DNA of 64,000 nucleotides from Heliomarina baculiformis (GTDB lineage Bacteria; Pseudomonadota; Alphaproteobacteria; Rhodobacterales; Rhodobacteraceae): positions 62,001 through 126,000 of the forward strand of contig NZ_JAIMIC010000006.1 of NCBI RefSeq assembly GCF_019966545.1, written 5' to 3'. Both the position numbers and the translations under genes were made by a program. Below the pieces are notes generated by a model, which was not told the origin of the DNA, did no database searches, and saw only the letters and a program-made list of their open reading frames with translations. The first letter of the stretch is position 1. Every line of letters begins with the position of its first letter. Shown here one piece after another: positions 53,615 through 62,479 of this stretch.

Positions 53615-54232
53615 ATGTTTGCGGCCACCCTTTCCACCCTGCTCGACATTCTCGGCACCTTTGCCTTTGGCCTCAGCGGGGCGATGGTCGCGATCCGGAG
53701 CAGGCTCGATCTGTTCGGAATCCTCGTGCTTTCGGCGGCGACCGGCGTGGCAGGAGGGATCATCCGCGATCTGCTGTTGGGCGATGTGCCCCCTGCCGCA
53801 CTCCAGACCTACTGGCCCCTTGCGGTGACCGGTGCGGCAGGTCTCTGCGCGTTTTTCTTCGGGCCGCTGATCGACCGGATGAACCGGCCCGTGATGCTGC
53901 TTGATGCCATCGGGCTGGGGGTTTTCGCGGTGGCTGGGTGCCAGAAAGCGCTGGCCTATGGGTTGGAAACGCCCGGCGCGGTTCTGTTGGGCATGATGAC
54001 GGCGATTGGCGGTGGAATGCTCCGCGACATCATGGCCGCCGAGGTGCCGCGTGTGCTGCGCGAGGATGTCTATGCGCTCGCCGCCCTTGCCGGCGCTTTC
54101 GCCTATGTTTGCGGTCTCTGGCTGGGTCTTCCCGATACGGCTGCGGTGGTCAGCGCGGTGTTGCTGGCGATCGTGCTACGGGTTGCAAGTGTCCGATACG
54201 GCTGGAAGCTGCCGCGCGCACGGGGGCATTGA
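53615..54232 (+). CDS. TRIC-type trimeric intracellular cation channel family protein (YadS-like)
   Basis: The 205-residue membrane protein (start ATG 53615 with AAGGGAA upstream; the frame opens at GTG 53591) has the two-fold repeated pattern of the family, TGVAGGIIRDLLLGDVPPA and AIGGGMLRDIMAAEVPRVL, each with a GG-RD loop, and about seven hydrophobic helices. Such proteins form potassium-selective channels. It is followed on the opposite strand by the acyl-CoA ligase gene 38 bp away. Confidence 0.9.
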   Translation: MFAATLSTLLDILGTFAFGLSGAMVAIRSRLDLFGILVLSAATGVAGGIIRDLLLGDVPPAALQTYWPLAVTGAAGLCAFFFGPLIDRMNRPVMLLDAIGLGVFAVAGCQKALAYGLETPGAVLLGMMTAIGGGMLRDIMAAEVPRVLREDVYALAALAGAFAYVCGLWLGLPDTAAVVSAVLLAIVLRVASVRYGWKLPRARGH

Positions 54233-54270
54233 TAAGCGCCCTGCGCTAAAGCCATTTGCCGGGCTCGCGT

Positions 54271-55764
54271 TTAGTCCAGCTTGTCCGCGAAAGCCTCAAG
54301 CAGCTTGTGTTTCAGGATCTTGCCGGTCGGTGCGGCGGGCAGCTCGGTGGCCACGATGATCCGCTTGGGCCGCTTGTAGCCGGTCAGCCGTTCGGCGGCA
54401 AAGGCGCGAAGTTCCTCGACATCCGGCATGTCATCCGGCGCGGCCTGCACGAAAGCCAGCACTTCCTCGTCCCCGCCCTTGCGGCGTCCGATCACCGCGC
54501 ATTGGATGACCTTGGGGTGGTCGTTTATCGCGGCTTCGACCTCGGGCGGGTAGACATTGAAACCGCCATGGATGATCAGCTCTTTCGAGCGGCCCACGAT
54601 ATGCAGCCGGTTCTGGTCGTCGATTTTGCCAAGGTCGCCGGTGCGCAGCCATCCCTCGGGATCGAGCACAGCAGCCGTGGCCTGGGCATTCTTGTAATAG
54701 CCCTTCATGATGTTCGGGCCCTTGCAAAGGACTTCGCCCACACCATCGCCGCCACCGGGCACGTCTTCGTCGATCTTCAACTCCGTCCCCGGCAGGGCGG
54801 GTCCGCAAGAAGTGTCCGGATCGCCGATTTCGCTATGGGTCACGGTAGCACCGGCAGTGGTCTCGGTCATGCCAAAGCCGTTTTGCAGGGGCAGCCCGTA
54901 GAAAGCCTCGGCCTTGCGTTTCCACGCGGGGTCGAGCGGTGCGGCCCCCGATGAGACATAGCGCAGCGTCTTGCCCGGCAGTTTTTCATGCCCCTGTTCG
55001 CGGGCGTATTGCATCAGCAACGCGTGCATCTGCGGCACACCGGAAAACAGGGTGACGCCGTTGTTCAGCGCCTCGTAAAGACGAGCGGCGGAAAAGCGGG
55101 CCTCGAAATGGATATGGGCGCCTGCGACCGTTGCGGCGGTGATCATCGAGGTCAGGCCGAACACATGGGTCATTGGCAGCACGCCATAGATCTTGTCGCC
55201 CGCCACGATATTCCGGCTGTTGGCCGAGCTTTGCCCACCAAAGCGCAGGTTGCCGTGGGTCAGCATAACGCCCTTGGGCGCGCCGGTCGTGCCGGTGGTA
55301 TAAAGCAGCACCGCAACATCGGGCAGATCATCGGGATCGCTGTCATAGGGCGTCGAGACGTGCATTTCGCCAAAGGCGCCGCTGATCGGTTCCGCTCCAA
55401 CCCGTTCGGCATGGGCCTTGGCGTCGGGCGAGACCGCCGAGGCGAACAGCATCGCGGCTGGGCGGGCGTGTTCCGTCAGCTTGGTCAGCTCGCCTGCCGT
55501 CTGGCGTGCGTTGATCGGCGAGACGATCACCCCCATGCGGGAACAGGCAAAGACACTGGCCATGCCCGCACCGCTGTTTTCCGTCACCAGCATGACACGG
55601 TCGCCCGCCTGCACACCCTTGGACCTCAGCAGATCAGTGATCTCGCGGCAGGCCGCGTCCAGACCGGCAAAATCCCAATGCGTGCCAACGGAATCCGTGA
55701 CCGCAAGCGCCGTGGGACGCGCAGCGATCTGCGCGTCAAGGTAATCGTGCCATCTGCCGTTCAT
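54271..55764 (-). CDS. Acyl-CoA ligase (AMP-forming)
   Basis: The 497-residue adenylate-forming enzyme has YTTGTTGAPKGVMLTHGNL (P-loop, about 170), GFGMTETTAGATVTHS, WLRTGDLGKIDDQNRLHIVG and the C-terminal catalytic Lys in PTGKILKHKL. It activates a carboxylic acid as its CoA ester to start the beta-oxidation encoded upstream. Its ATG shares one base with the enoyl-CoA hydratase stop (TAATG). It is the last gene of the minus-strand operon. A pimelate-like or medium-chain acid is suggested by the dehydrogenase pair. Confidence 0.9.
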   Translation of the reverse strand: MNGRWHDYLDAQIAARPTALAVTDSVGTHWDFAGLDAACREITDLLRSKGVQAGDRVMLVTENSGAGMASVFACSRMGVIVSPINARQTAGELTKLTEHARPAAMLFASAVSPDAKAHAERVGAEPISGAFGEMHVSTPYDSDPDDLPDVAVLLYTTGTTGAPKGVMLTHGNLRFGGQSSANSRNIVAGDKIYGVLPMTHVFGLTSMITAATVAGAHIHFEARFSAARLYEALNNGVTLFSGVPQMHALLMQYAREQGHEKLPGKTLRYVSSGAAPLDPAWKRKAEAFYGLPLQNGFGMTETTAGATVTHSEIGDPDTSCGPALPGTELKIDEDVPGGGDGVGEVLCKGPNIMKGYYKNAQATAAVLDPEGWLRTGDLGKIDDQNRLHIVGRSKELIIHGGFNVYPPEVEAAINDHPKVIQCAVIGRRKGGDEEVLAFVQAAPDDMPDVEELRAFAAERLTGYKRPKRIIVATELPAAPTGKILKHKLLEAFADKLD

Positions 55765-56537
55765 TACTTGAATTCCGCTTTCCGCTTTTCAAGGAAGGCC
55801 GATATACCTTCGCTCGCTTCATCCCCGACCTGCGCCCGCGCCATCGCGTCGCGTTCCAAGTCAAGCTGGGTGTCTTCGCTGTTGTCATACCCCGAGGCGA
55901 CCAATCCCCGGATCACGCCCTGCGCCACGCGTGGACCCTTGGCAAGCTGGTCGACGATCCTGTCGGCGGCGCTGTCTGTCTGACCGGCTTCCACGACCTC
56001 GCTCACGACGCCAAGCTCTGCCATGCGTTCGGCGGTAACCGGGCGCGCCAGCAGGCACATCTCCATCGCGAGCTGCCGCGGCAGCATCTTGGCCAGCGAC
56101 GAGGTCAGCCCGCCGTCGGGCACCAGCCCGGCCCTTACATAAGAGGCGATGAACTGCGTACCGGCGCTGGCAACGATCATATCGCAGGCCAGCGCAATCG
56201 AAGCCCCTGCCCCGGCGGCACCACCTTCGACGGCAGCGATCACCGGCACCGGGCAATTGCGGATCGACCGGATCATCGTGTGCAGCCCGTCGATCTTTTC
56301 GCGCCGCTCAGGCTCGGAGAGCTTGCGCCGTTCGATCAATACGTTGAGATCGCCGCCGGCGCAGAAATACCCGCCCTCGGACGTCAGGATCACAGCGCGG
56401 ATACGCGGATCATCGGCTTGCTTGGTCGCCTCGACAATGGCCGCGTAAAGCTCGGGGCTGATTGCGCCGCGTCGCTTCGCGTTCATGTTCACGACAACCA
56501 GCCGGTCGCCCTTGTCGTCTATCCGCGCCAGAGTCAT
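55764..56537 (-). CDS. Enoyl-CoA hydratase/isomerase family protein
   Basis: The 257-residue crotonase-fold protein has the oxyanion segments ICAGGDLNVL-type (YFCAGGDLNVLIERRKL) and AAVEGGAAGAGASIALACDM, followed by ASYVRAGLVPDGGLTSSLAK. It probably hydrates an enoyl-CoA or moves its double bond; the typical catalytic Glu pair cannot be assigned with certainty by eye. A GGAGAG site precedes the ATG. It is coupled to the ligase gene. Confidence 0.88.
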   Translation of the reverse strand: MTLARIDDKGDRLVVVNMNAKRRGAISPELYAAIVEATKQADDPRIRAVILTSEGGYFCAGGDLNVLIERRKLSEPERREKIDGLHTMIRSIRNCPVPVIAAVEGGAAGAGASIALACDMIVASAGTQFIASYVRAGLVPDGGLTSSLAKMLPRQLAMEMCLLARPVTAERMAELGVVSEVVEAGQTDSAADRIVDQLAKGPRVAQGVIRGLVASGYDNSEDTQLDLERDAMARAQVGDEASEGISAFLEKRKAEFK

Positions 56538-56540
56538 TAC

Positions 56541-56972
56541 CTAGCTCTCCTGTCGTACTGTCTTGTAGACGCCGGTGCTGGTGGCAACCAGAACACCATT
56601 GGCATCGTGAAGCTCGCCTTCGATGAACATGGTCTTGCGCCCGCCCCCGGTCACCCGGCCCGTCGCCACAACCTTGCCCGGTCCCGCCGGGGCAAGGTAC
56701 TGGGTGTTAAAGGACAGGGTCAGCATCTGGGGCAGCTTTTCCCGGTCAAGGCTGAGCGAGCCGGTATAGCCACAGGCGCTGTCGAGGAGCATCGCGATGA
56801 TCCCCCCGTGCAGCACCTTGTGGCGGTTCGTATGCTGATCACCGACCTCGAGCGTGAGACGCGCGCGACCGTCCGGCTGGCCGACATCGACCACCCATCC
56901 GATCAGACGCTGCGCTCCGGTTTCGCCGGTGATCAGCCCTTCATCGGTGACTTCAGGCAGCGCTGAGCTCAA
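56541..56972 (-). CDS. PaaI-family hotdog thioesterase
   Basis: The 143-residue hotdog protein has HKVLHGGIIAMLLDSACGY (the HGG catalytic loop) and LSFNTQYLAPAGPGKVVATG, typical of PaaI/YdiI acyl-CoA thioesterases. They would release an acid from a stalled CoA ester. The likely start is TTG 56972 (GGAGCGG upstream), 20 bases inside the acyl-CoA dehydrogenase end; longer in-frame starts only read into that gene. The true start is uncertain. Confidence 0.8.
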   Translation of the reverse strand: MSSALPEVTDEGLITGETGAQRLIGWVVDVGQPDGRARLTLEVGDQHTNRHKVLHGGIIAMLLDSACGYTGSLSLDREKLPQMLTLSFNTQYLAPAGPGKVVATGRVTGGGRKTMFIEGELHDANGVLVATSTGVYKTVRQES

Positions 56973-58080
56973 TGAACCGCTCCAGATGGTAGTCGATGTC
57001 GCCGAAACGGTGGTCGCACATGACGATCCGCTTCGCGATATGGGCAAGCTCGTATTCCTTGGTCATCGCGATACCGCCATGCATCTGGATCGACTCTTCG
57101 GCGACCAGACGACCGACGCGACCAATCAGGTTGCGGGTCGAGGCGTTCTGACGCGCCGCATCGGCTGTTTCCAGATGACCAGCAGCATTGATAACCGCGG
57201 AACGGGCCTGCTCCATTTCGATCAGCAGGTCGGAATAGCGATGTGCCAGCGCCTGGAAGCTGCCAATCGGACGCCCAAACTGCTTGCGCTGGGTCAGGTA
57301 ATCGCGGGTCAGTTCTACCGCCGTATCCATCGCGCCCAGCGCTTCGGCAGCCAGAGCCACATCCGCAACCGCGATCACGTCGCTCAGCGCGGCAAAGCCT
57401 TTGCCCGCCTCACCCAGACGGGCGCTTGCCGGAATCTTCACCTCGTCCAGCGTGACCTCGGCCGCACGACCGCCCGCAAAGAGGGGGTAGCCGCGCATGG
57501 TCAGACCAGCGGTATCCGCAGGCACGAGGAACAGCGAGATGCCATCCTGGTCTGCCGCATCGCCGCTTTCCCGCGCCGACACGATAAGCTGGCCCGCCGC
57601 CTCGGCGTTCACCACGACCGATTTGCGCCCGTTCAGCACGATTTCGTCGCCGTTCGCCTTTGCCGTGCTTTCGACATAGCTCAGGTCATAGCGCGAAACA
57701 GGCTCGCCATGGGCCAGCGCCAGATGCAGAGAGCCAGCGATCACTTCTTCGAACAGTTCCTTCTGGCTGTCGTCGCCCAGCCGGGCGATCAGGCCGCCGC
57801 CAAGCACGGCGGTATCGAGGAAAGGCTCAACCACGCCCGCGCGGCCCAATTCCTCGAACACGGTCGAGACGTCGAAACCAAAGCCGCCAAAACCGCCCTG
57901 CTCTTCGGTGAACAGCGCACCGATCACGCCCAGCTCGGCCAGTTCGGCCCAGATTTCGGCACTCATGCCTTCTTCGCTGTCGATGATCTTGTTGCGGGTT
58001 TCCGTGTCGTATTTGTCAGACAGATAGCGGCGCAGGGTGTCCTGCAGCATCTGCCGTTCTTCAGTCAGGTCGAAATTCAA
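56953..58080 (-). CDS. Acyl-CoA dehydrogenase, small-subunit type (PimD-like)
   Basis: The 375-residue flavoprotein begins with a TTG codon (58080) after GGAGGA. It has ALAHGEPVSRYDLSYVESTA, RKSVVVNAEAAGQLIVSARE and QMHGGIAMTKEYELAHIAKR. The position of the usual catalytic Glu (YEGT in MCAD) reads MHGGI here, so it may not carry the catalytic base itself and could be the partner of the neighbouring dehydrogenase, as in heteromeric pimeloyl-CoA dehydrogenases (PimC/PimD). This subunit model is inference. Confidence 0.85.
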   Translation of the reverse strand: MNFDLTEERQMLQDTLRRYLSDKYDTETRNKIIDSEEGMSAEIWAELAELGVIGALFTEEQGGFGGFGFDVSTVFEELGRAGVVEPFLDTAVLGGGLIARLGDDSQKELFEEVIAGSLHLALAHGEPVSRYDLSYVESTAKANGDEIVLNGRKSVVVNAEAAGQLIVSARESGDAADQDGISLFLVPADTAGLTMRGYPLFAGGRAAEVTLDEVKIPASARLGEAGKGFAALSDVIAVADVALAAEALGAMDTAVELTRDYLTQRKQFGRPIGSFQALAHRYSDLLIEMEQARSAVINAAGHLETADAARQNASTRNLIGRVGRLVAEESIQMHGGIAMTKEYELAHIAKRIVMCDHRFGDIDYHLERFIELSAA

Positions 58081-58084
58081 GGAA

Positions 58085-59275
58085 TTATCCTCCCATCTTC
58101 ACTTTGGCGATGATCCCGCGCTGGATCTCGTTCGAGCCGCCAAAGATCGACAGCTTGCGGTTGTTGAAATAGGCAGCCGAAACGGGTGCCGCGTAATCCG
58201 GTCCGATCGGGTCGTTGTCGCCTTCGACAGTCTCCGAGGGGAAAGGCATCGCGTAGGGGCCCACCGCGCGTCGCGCGAGATCATTAATCTCCTGGCGGAT
58301 GATCGTGCCTTTGACCTTGAGCATCGAGGATTCCACGCCCGGCGCCTGACCGGCAGCGGCCTTGGAGATGATGCGCATGTTCGAGGTCGACATCGCCATC
58401 AGGTCGATCTCAACATTGGCGAGACGCGCCGCGAACTGCGGGTTCTCGATAAGCGGCTTGCCATTGGCGCGCTCGGCCCGGGCGATGCGCTTCACCGATT
58501 CCAGACCCGCCTGGCTATAGCCGACGCCCGCGATATTGGTGCGTTCGTGGGTCAGCAGGTACTTGGCATAGGTCCAGCCCTTGTTTTCCTCACCCACAAG
58601 GTTTTCGACCGGTACTTTGACGTCGTCAAAGAACACCTCGTTCACCTCATGCACCCCGTCGAGCAGGATGATCGGGCGCACTTCGATACCGGGGGTGTCC
58701 ATGTCGATGAGGAGGAAGGAAATGCCTTCCTGCTGCTTGACGTCCGGGTCGGTGCGCACAAGGCAGAAGATCTTGTTCGCGTATTGGCCCAGCGTGGTCC
58801 ATGTTTTCTGACCATTGACGATATAGTGGTCGCCATCGCGCACGGCGCGGGTTTTCAGCGACGCGAGGTCCGACCCGGCGCCCGGCTCGGAATAGCCCTG
58901 ACACCACCAGTCCTCGCCATTCAGGATACGCGGCAGGTAATAATCCTGCTGCTCTTTCGAGCCGAACGCCTGAAGCACCGGTGCCAGCATCGACAGGCCA
59001 AAGGGCACAATGCGCGGCGCATTGGCGCGTGCGGTTTCTTCCTCGAAGATGTGCTTTTGAACCGCGTTCCATTCGGCGCCGCCGAATTTCTTGGGCCAAT
59101 TCGGTGCCAGCCAGCCCTTTTCGTTCAGGATCGCATGCCAGCGCTCCATGTCTTCTTTGCCCAAATGATCGCGCGCTGCGACCTTATCGGACAGTTCCTT
59201 GGGCAGCTTTTCATCGAGAAAGGCGCGTACTTCGTCGCGAAAGGCGATCTCTTCTTCTGTATAGTTCAGGTCCAT
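58085..59275 (-). CDS. Acyl-CoA dehydrogenase, large-subunit type (PimC-like)
   Basis: The 396-residue dehydrogenase has WCQGYSEPGAGSDLASLKTR, KTWTTLGQYANKIFCLVRTD, LLTHERTNIAGVGYSQAGLE (Glu in the position of the isovaleryl/long-chain catalytic base) and SIFGGSNEIQRGIIAKVKMG. It removes hydrogens at C2-C3 of an acyl-CoA with FAD. The sequence is close to pimeloyl-CoA dehydrogenase large subunits. It lies 4 bp upstream of the small-subunit gene; together they probably form a heteromer. Confidence 0.87.
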   Translation of the reverse strand: MDLNYTEEEIAFRDEVRAFLDEKLPKELSDKVAARDHLGKEDMERWHAILNEKGWLAPNWPKKFGGAEWNAVQKHIFEEETARANAPRIVPFGLSMLAPVLQAFGSKEQQDYYLPRILNGEDWWCQGYSEPGAGSDLASLKTRAVRDGDHYIVNGQKTWTTLGQYANKIFCLVRTDPDVKQQEGISFLLIDMDTPGIEVRPIILLDGVHEVNEVFFDDVKVPVENLVGEENKGWTYAKYLLTHERTNIAGVGYSQAGLESVKRIARAERANGKPLIENPQFAARLANVEIDLMAMSTSNMRIISKAAAGQAPGVESSMLKVKGTIIRQEINDLARRAVGPYAMPFPSETVEGDNDPIGPDYAAPVSAAYFNNRKLSIFGGSNEIQRGIIAKVKMGG

Positions 59276-59302
59276 CGTCTTGCTCCAATCATGTTGGGTC
59301 GT

Positions 59303-61396
59303 TCAGCTTGCGGCCTTGTTCATGTCGTCGAATGTGCGGCCTTCGGCGACCAGCTTTTCCAGCAGCGCCGCAGGTTTCCAGAAATAGTCGTCCTCTTCTG
59401 CATAGGATTTGATATCGTCCAGCAGGCCCGGCAGGCCCACGATATCGGCCCATTTCATCGGGCCGCCATAATAGCGCGGGAAGCCGTATCCAAAGAGAAA
59501 GACCATATCGATGTCGAGCGGACGCCGCGCGATGCCTTCTTCCAGCACCTTCGCGCCCTCATTGACCATCGCCGCCATGTAGCGACGCACGATTTCCTCG
59601 TCGGAAAACTCGCGCGGGGTGATGCCAAGTTCTTTGCGCTCGGCCTCGATCAGCTCCATCACCTCGGGGTTCGGCACACCGGCGCGCTTTCCAGCTTCGT
59701 AGATGTAATAGCCCTTGCCGGTCTTCTGGCCGAAATTGCCCTCTTCGCAAAGCTTGTCCGCATAGGTCGGCACGCGTTCACGTGCGTCGCGCGTCGGCGC
59801 GAGCCGCTTGCGCGTGGCCCAGCCGATATCAAGACCCGCAAGGTCAGCGACCGCGTACGGCCCCATGGCGAAACCGAAATCTGTCAGCGCCTTGTCGATC
59901 TGGTAAGGCCTGGCCCCGTCGAGCACCATATGCTCGGCGGCGGTGCGATAGGTCTTTAGGATCCGGTTGCCGATGAACCCGTCACAGACCCCGGCACGGA
60001 CCGAGATCTTGCCGAGCTTTTTACCCAGCGCAAAGCCAGTCGCGACCACTTCGGGCGCGGTCTTGTCGGCAACCACAACCTCAAGCAGCTTCATCACATG
60101 GGCGGGCGAGAAGAAATGCAGCCCGATCACATCCTCTGGGCGCGAGGTGCAGGCGGCGATTTCATCCACGTCGAGATATGACGTGTTCGACGCCAGAACC
60201 GCGCCTTTCTTGCAGACCTTGTCGAGCTTGGTGAAGACGTCTTTCTTGACGCCCATCTCTTCGAAAACGGCCTCGACCACCAGATCAACATCCGAAAGCG
60301 CCTCGTAATCAGTCGCCGGTGTCAGTGCCTTTTGCGTCAGGTGTTCGAACTTGGCCTGATCGATCTTGCCGCGTTTCAATGCGCCTTGCAGGTTGCCTTC
60401 GATACGGCCCCTTGCGGCCTCGGCCGCTTCGGCACTCATCTCGATCAGAACGACATCAAGGCCGGCCAGCAGAGCCGCCGTGGCGATGCCCGCGCCCATC
60501 GTGCCGCCTCCGATGACGCCAATGGCGGAAACGTCGCGCGGCTCGACGCCCTTGAGTTCCGGCAGCTTGCTGACCGCACGTTCGGAAAAGAAGGCGTGGA
60601 TCATGCCCTGACGCTGGTCCGTCTGCATCAGCTCCATGAACAGGGCGCGTTCCTTGGCGACGCCTTCGGCGAATGGCAATTCGCAGGCGGCCTGCACAGC
60701 GCGCACGCCGTAGGCCGGGGAAAGCTGACCGCGGCTTTTCTTGAGCGCGGTTTCATAAGCGGCATCGAAATCAATCGCTGCGGGGGCGGGAAGCTCGCTC
60801 ACCGCGCGGCGGGACGCGCCGCTTTCCAGCAGTTCCTTGGCGTAGGCAAGGCCGATCTCGCGCGGCTCGCCCTCTTCGATCTTGTCGATCACACCCAGAT
60901 CCATCGCCTCTTTCGCGCCGAACTGGCGGCCCGAGGTGACGATGTCGAGCGCCGCCGGAACGCCGGTCAGGCGCGGCAGACGCTGGGTGCCGGTCGCGCC
61001 GGGAATAAGGCCCAGATGCACTTCGGGCAGCCCCATGCGTGCCTTGGGCACCGCGACCCGGTAATGCGTCGACAGCGCAATTTCGAGACCGCCGCCCAGC
61101 GCCGTGCCGTGCATCGCCGAGACGACGATCAGCGGGCAGGCTTCGATGCGGTTGCAGACATCGGGCAGATAGGGCTCTTTCGGCGTCTTGCCGAATTCCT
61201 TGATGTCGGCGCCTGCGAACCACGTGGTGCCATCGCCATAGATCAGGACGGCGCGCACGCCTTCGTCGGCTTCGGCCCGCTCGATTCCTTCGACAAGACC
61301 GACGCGTACATCGTATCCAAGGGCGTTGACCGGCGGGTTCTGCGCCTTGAGCACGGCGATATCGCCAACCCGTTCATAGGCAATTGCATCGGACAT
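59303..61396 (-). CDS. Bifunctional enoyl-CoA hydratase / 3-hydroxyacyl-CoA dehydrogenase
   Basis: The 697-residue FadB/FadJ-like protein has an N-terminal crotonase domain (GTTWFAGADIKEFGKTPKEP, MHGTALGGGLEIALSTHYRV) and, from about residue 291, an NAD-binding domain AIGVIGGGTMGAGIATAALL with GLHFFSPAHVMKLLEVV (catalytic His). C-terminal FLFGYGFPRYYGGPMKWAD completes the dehydrogenase. It carries out the hydration and oxidation steps of beta-oxidation. A GGAGAT site precedes the ATG. It is first in the operon, with 289 bp of upstream space. No thiolase gene lies in the operon. Confidence 0.93.
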   Translation of the reverse strand: MSDAIAYERVGDIAVLKAQNPPVNALGYDVRVGLVEGIERAEADEGVRAVLIYGDGTTWFAGADIKEFGKTPKEPYLPDVCNRIEACPLIVVSAMHGTALGGGLEIALSTHYRVAVPKARMGLPEVHLGLIPGATGTQRLPRLTGVPAALDIVTSGRQFGAKEAMDLGVIDKIEEGEPREIGLAYAKELLESGASRRAVSELPAPAAIDFDAAYETALKKSRGQLSPAYGVRAVQAACELPFAEGVAKERALFMELMQTDQRQGMIHAFFSERAVSKLPELKGVEPRDVSAIGVIGGGTMGAGIATAALLAGLDVVLIEMSAEAAEAARGRIEGNLQGALKRGKIDQAKFEHLTQKALTPATDYEALSDVDLVVEAVFEEMGVKKDVFTKLDKVCKKGAVLASNTSYLDVDEIAACTSRPEDVIGLHFFSPAHVMKLLEVVVADKTAPEVVATGFALGKKLGKISVRAGVCDGFIGNRILKTYRTAAEHMVLDGARPYQIDKALTDFGFAMGPYAVADLAGLDIGWATRKRLAPTRDARERVPTYADKLCEEGNFGQKTGKGYYIYEAGKRAGVPNPEVMELIEAERKELGITPREFSDEEIVRRYMAAMVNEGAKVLEEGIARRPLDIDMVFLFGYGFPRYYGGPMKWADIVGLPGLLDDIKSYAEEDDYFWKPAALLEKLVAEGRTFDDMNKAAS

Positions 61397-61685
61397 CCGA
61401 ATCTCCTTCTTCGTCGCATGGGAAAGGGCTGTCAGAGCTTATCTGACCGCTTCTCCTCCCACCGCGATTCTTAACCTCCACGCGGCGCGCCTCGCAAATC
61501 CTCCGGTGCCCGCAATGCGGGAACCTAACGTCACAGCCCGGGTTTGCAAGGACAGGCTCTGCGAGACATTCCGATCTGCGAAATTCTATTCCACATCTGA
61601 AAAGGCTCGGCAACACGTTGCGGCAAGAAAGATGCGTGAAAATGGCAAATCAGGTCACTTTAAAAGTCCAGCATCGATGCCGGGT
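61397..61685. other. Intergenic region upstream of the beta-oxidation operon
   Basis: This 289-bp gap lies between the start of the hydratase/dehydrogenase gene (minus) and the end of the FkbM gene (minus), so it should contain the operon promoter near 61400-61480. It has no tRNA-like fold or strong hairpin, and its short open frames lack ribosome sites. Confidence 0.4.
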
Positions 61686-62405
61686 TCAGCGCGTACAAGT
61701 CCAGACGCGCCGCGTGGAATGATCCTCAAGCGGTTTCAAACCCGCTGAAACCAGGATGTTTTTGCATTCCTCCATCCCTTCATCGCCATAAGCACCGGGG
61801 TGGAATTCGGCGACTACGGCGTGAAAGGCCGAGAGATCCACATCCCGCAACAGCGACAACTCGCCGCCCTCGATATCCATCAGCAGAACGGTGGGCCGGA
61901 ACCCGGCAACGACTTCGGCGAACCCGTCGGTCAGCACTTTGATCGTCTGAACCGGCGCTTTTCCCCGTTTCATCAGTGAGGAACTTCGGAAATTTCCCGC
62001 GATATTGAAATCTATCAGCGCCGGACGCGGTCCCGGACCGCAAAGCACGGCATTTTTCACCAAGATGATCTCTTCAAGGCGGTTGACGCGGTGCAGTTCG
62101 CGAATATGCGGCAGCAGGTCCGGGTTCGCCTCATAGCTCAGCACCGCCTGCGGCTGACAATTAAGCGCGACAGCACCACTGACGATACCAAGCCCGGTGC
62201 CAAGTTCCAGAACCCGATCCCGTGGAGCCGTCACATGCATCGCCCCCCGGATCTCATGGCCCTCATAGCCCTCTTTGTCGATCCAGCGGGCATCCTCGTC
62301 AGATATCAGTGGCGAGCCGGGCACGCGCAGCCCGTGGCAGGTGGCGACGATATGATCCGTTGCCTCCGCGAAACCGTCTTTGCTGTTATCACCTGCGGGC
62401 GACAT
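61686..62405 (-). CDS. FkbM-family methyltransferase
   Basis: The 239-residue protein has SAM motif I DRVLELGTGLGIVSGAVALN and PTVLLMDIEGGELSLLRDVD, typical of FkbM methyltransferases, which methylate sugars or other hydroxyls. The start is taken as ATG 62405 because AGGA lies 7 bases upstream; ATG 62411 and GTG 62450 in frame are possible. The acceptor is unknown. It follows the FCD-GntR gene on the same strand after about 74 bp. Confidence 0.78.
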   Translation of the reverse strand: MSPAGDNSKDGFAEATDHIVATCHGLRVPGSPLISDEDARWIDKEGYEGHEIRGAMHVTAPRDRVLELGTGLGIVSGAVALNCQPQAVLSYEANPDLLPHIRELHRVNRLEEIILVKNAVLCGPGPRPALIDFNIAGNFRSSSLMKRGKAPVQTIKVLTDGFAEVVAGFRPTVLLMDIEGGELSLLRDVDLSAFHAVVAEFHPGAYGDEGMEECKNILVSAGLKPLEDHSTRRVWTCTR

Positions 62406-62479
62406 GGCCATATCCTGCGTCAACTGACCGGTTTCTTGTCGATCCGGCACAGTTTGGCAACAGGCTGGTCGCTCGCGCG

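Noticed and set aside
58037-59959. 640-codon plus-strand frame opposite the acyl-CoA dehydrogenases
   Set aside because: It is a mirror of coding DNA spanning three well-recognised genes on the minus strand and has no motif of its own.
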